7,189 bases of DNA from Prevotellaceae bacterium (GTDB taxonomy: Bacteria > Bacteroidota > Bacteroidia > Bacteroidales > UBA932): positions 1 through 7,189 of the forward strand of contig JAITSM010000104.1 in NCBI GenBank assembly GCA_031287815.1, in the 5' to 3' direction. Shown here piece by piece: positions 6,315 to 7,189 of this stretch; the stretch's first letter is position 1; each line of letters starts with the position of its first letter. The notes under the pieces are model-generated. The model was not told the DNA's origin. It worked only from the letters and a program-made list of their open reading frames with translations, and did no database searches. The position numbers were made by a program, and so were the translations under genes.

Positions 6315-7094
6315 ATGGACACAAACGAAATTATACGGCCGGAAAATAAAGTATACGGCAAAACGCCGGTGCTCACCGATACGGAAATGCACTACTGCCC
6401 GGGATGCTCCCATGGCGTAGTACACAAAATTATTGCCGAAGTGATTGATGAAATGGGTATCCAGGACCGGACGATCGGCGTATCGCCGGTAGGCTGCGCC
6501 GTGTTTGCCTACAATTACCTGCATATCGACTGGCAACAGGCCGCCCATGGCCGTGCGCCGGCGGCGGCTACCGCCGTCAAACGACTGTATCCCGATAAAT
6601 ATGTATTCACCTATCAGGGCGACGGCGACCTGGCGTCTATCGGCACGGCGGAGATTATGCACGCTTGCAATCGCGGCGAAAATATTGTGGTGATATTTAT
6701 CAATAACGCCATTTACGGAATGACCGGCGGACAAATGGCCCCGACCACTTTACTCGGGCAGGTTACGGCCACTACGCCCTTTGGCCGCGTGGTGGAATTA
6801 AACGGCTATCCGTTGCGTATTACCGAACTGCTGGCGCAACTGGACGGCGTGTGCTACGTCACGCGACAGGCTGTTCATACCCCTGCCGCCGTACGTAAGG
6901 CAAAAAAGTCTATTCAAAAAGCGTTTGAAAATTCAGGGCAGAAAAAAGGATTATCATTTGTAGAAATTGTCGGAACGTGCAATTCCGGCTGGAAACTACC
7001 GCCCGTAGAATCCAACCAATGGATGGCCGAAAATATGTTCCCCGCCTATCCGCTGGGAGACATCAAGAGTGAAGAACTAAAAGTGAAGAACTAA
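6315..7094 (+). CDS. 2-oxoacid:ferredoxin oxidoreductase beta subunit (TPP-binding, VorA/KorB type)
   Basis: The 259-residue catalytic beta subunit holds thiamine pyrophosphate and the proximal [4Fe-4S] cluster. The TPP/Mg motif starts at GDGD (102-105) and ends at NNAIYGMTGGQ (130-140). Cluster ligands by family alignment are Cys28 and Cys31 (CPGCSHG), Cys61 (SPVGCA) and Cys222 (GTCNSGW); all four are present, so the enzyme looks active. PTT (143-145) follows the TPP motif as usual. The ATG at 6315 has only an A-rich leader (GACAAAAACGT) but the N-terminus has normal length. The C-terminus extends past the usual YPLGD ending by IKSEELKVKN, encoded by a 14-bp tandem duplication that also supplies the stop codon. 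Symbols differ between organisms (vorA, korB), so none is assigned. Confidence 0.94.
   Translation: MDTNEIIRPENKVYGKTPVLTDTEMHYCPGCSHGVVHKIIAEVIDEMGIQDRTIGVSPVGCAVFAYNYLHIDWQQAAHGRAPAAATAVKRLYPDKYVFTYQGDGDLASIGTAEIMHACNRGENIVVIFINNAIYGMTGGQMAPTTLLGQVTATTPFGRVVELNGYPLRITELLAQLDGVCYVTRQAVHTPAAVRKAKKSIQKAFENSGQKKGLSFVEIVGTCNSGWKLPPVESNQWMAENMFPAYPLGDIKSEELKVKN
7068..7094 (+). repeat. 14-bp tandem duplication spanning the beta-subunit stop codon
   Basis: AGTGAAGAACTAA occurs at 7068-7080 and again, identical, at 7082-7094, one A apart, giving a period of 14. Since 14 is not a multiple of three, the first copy is read as SEEL and the second in another frame as VKN then TAA. Collapsing the repeat to one copy would remove this stop and shift the frame. 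It resembles short AGTGAAGA-type repeats that I recall at gene ends in Bacteroidota, which is recollection only. Confidence 0.75.
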
Positions 7095-7181
7095 GCGTTA
7101 TTGTTAATAATTTGCGCAGGTTTTCAATAATCGCCGCATTTTTTATTAATAAAATGAACTTTAAAGTAAAAATAGGACACA

Positions 7182-7189
7182 ATGACCAA
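7182..7189 (+). CDS. Probable start of the gamma subunit gene (3'-partial)
   Basis: Only ATG ACC AA is visible (Met-Thr-Lys/Asn). AGGA at 7174-7177 is a well-placed ribosome site. In Bacteroidota this operon normally continues with the roughly 180-residue gamma subunit, whose proteins often begin with Met, a few residues, then an IIIAGFGGQG-like motif, so the position and first residues fit. The 87-bp gap after the beta subunit (7095-7181) contains no consensus promoter that I can see; it holds a 14-bp palindrome TTTTATTAATAAAA at 7141-7154 of doubtful meaning. An alternative ATG at 7154 opens another frame (MNFKVKIGHNDQ) that also runs off the edge, so the call is tentative. Confidence 0.5.

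Noticed and set aside
5706..6734. A 342-codon open frame on the - strand across vorB and the beta subunit gene
   Set aside because: It lies entirely opposite two well-conserved genes, its product is rich in His, Arg, Phe and Tyr with no recognisable domain, and it spans their intergenic gap. It is a by-product of the codon bias of the + strand genes.
7141..7154. Palindrome TTTTATTAATAAAA as a terminator after the beta subunit gene
   Set aside because: The stem is entirely A/T with no loop room and no following T-run, and the operon is expected to continue into the gamma subunit.

Overview
The window looks like chromosomal DNA from an anaerobic member of the Bacteroidota, most likely order Bacteroidales. 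Three things point there: a SusC/SusD outer-membrane pair, two promoters that match the Bacteroidota consensus exactly (TTTG, 19 bp, TAnnTTTG), and a ferredoxin-dependent 2-oxoacid oxidoreductase operon of the kind found in Bacteroides and relatives. All genes read on the + strand.

Region 1 (1-3938) is the end of a nutrient-uptake operon. It holds the C-terminal two thirds of a SusC/RagA-type TonB-dependent transporter (start lies outside the window), then after 27 bp a SusD-like surface lipoprotein, then a strong hairpin terminator. No enzyme gene follows SusD, so the substrate cannot be read from this window.

Region 2 (3909-4793) is a small A+T-rich accessory module with its own promoter. 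It encodes a 52-residue charged protein and, overlapping it by 4 bp, a 183-residue GNAT acetyltransferase of the TacT/AtaT toxin type. The layout (small upstream partner, ATGA overlap, toxin-like GNAT) suggests a toxin-antitoxin pair. The module is bracketed by two terminator hairpins that are near-identical inverted copies of each other (29 of 30 bases). This is the most interesting structure in the window.

Region 3 (4794-7189) is a 2-oxoacid:ferredoxin oxidoreductase operon: a promoter with a 14-bp perfect palindrome just upstream, a 73-residue 2x[4Fe-4S] ferredoxin-type subunit, the VorB-type alpha subunit, the TPP-binding beta subunit, and probably the first codons of the gamma subunit at the window edge. 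Together these would decarboxylate a 2-oxoacid oxidatively to its acyl-CoA and pass electrons through iron-sulfur clusters to ferredoxin (or run in reverse as a reductive carboxylase). A 14-bp tandem duplication sits on the stop codon of the beta subunit.

Most of the window is ordinary core metabolism and uptake for this phylum. The toxin-antitoxin-like island and its inverted terminators are the part worth following up.
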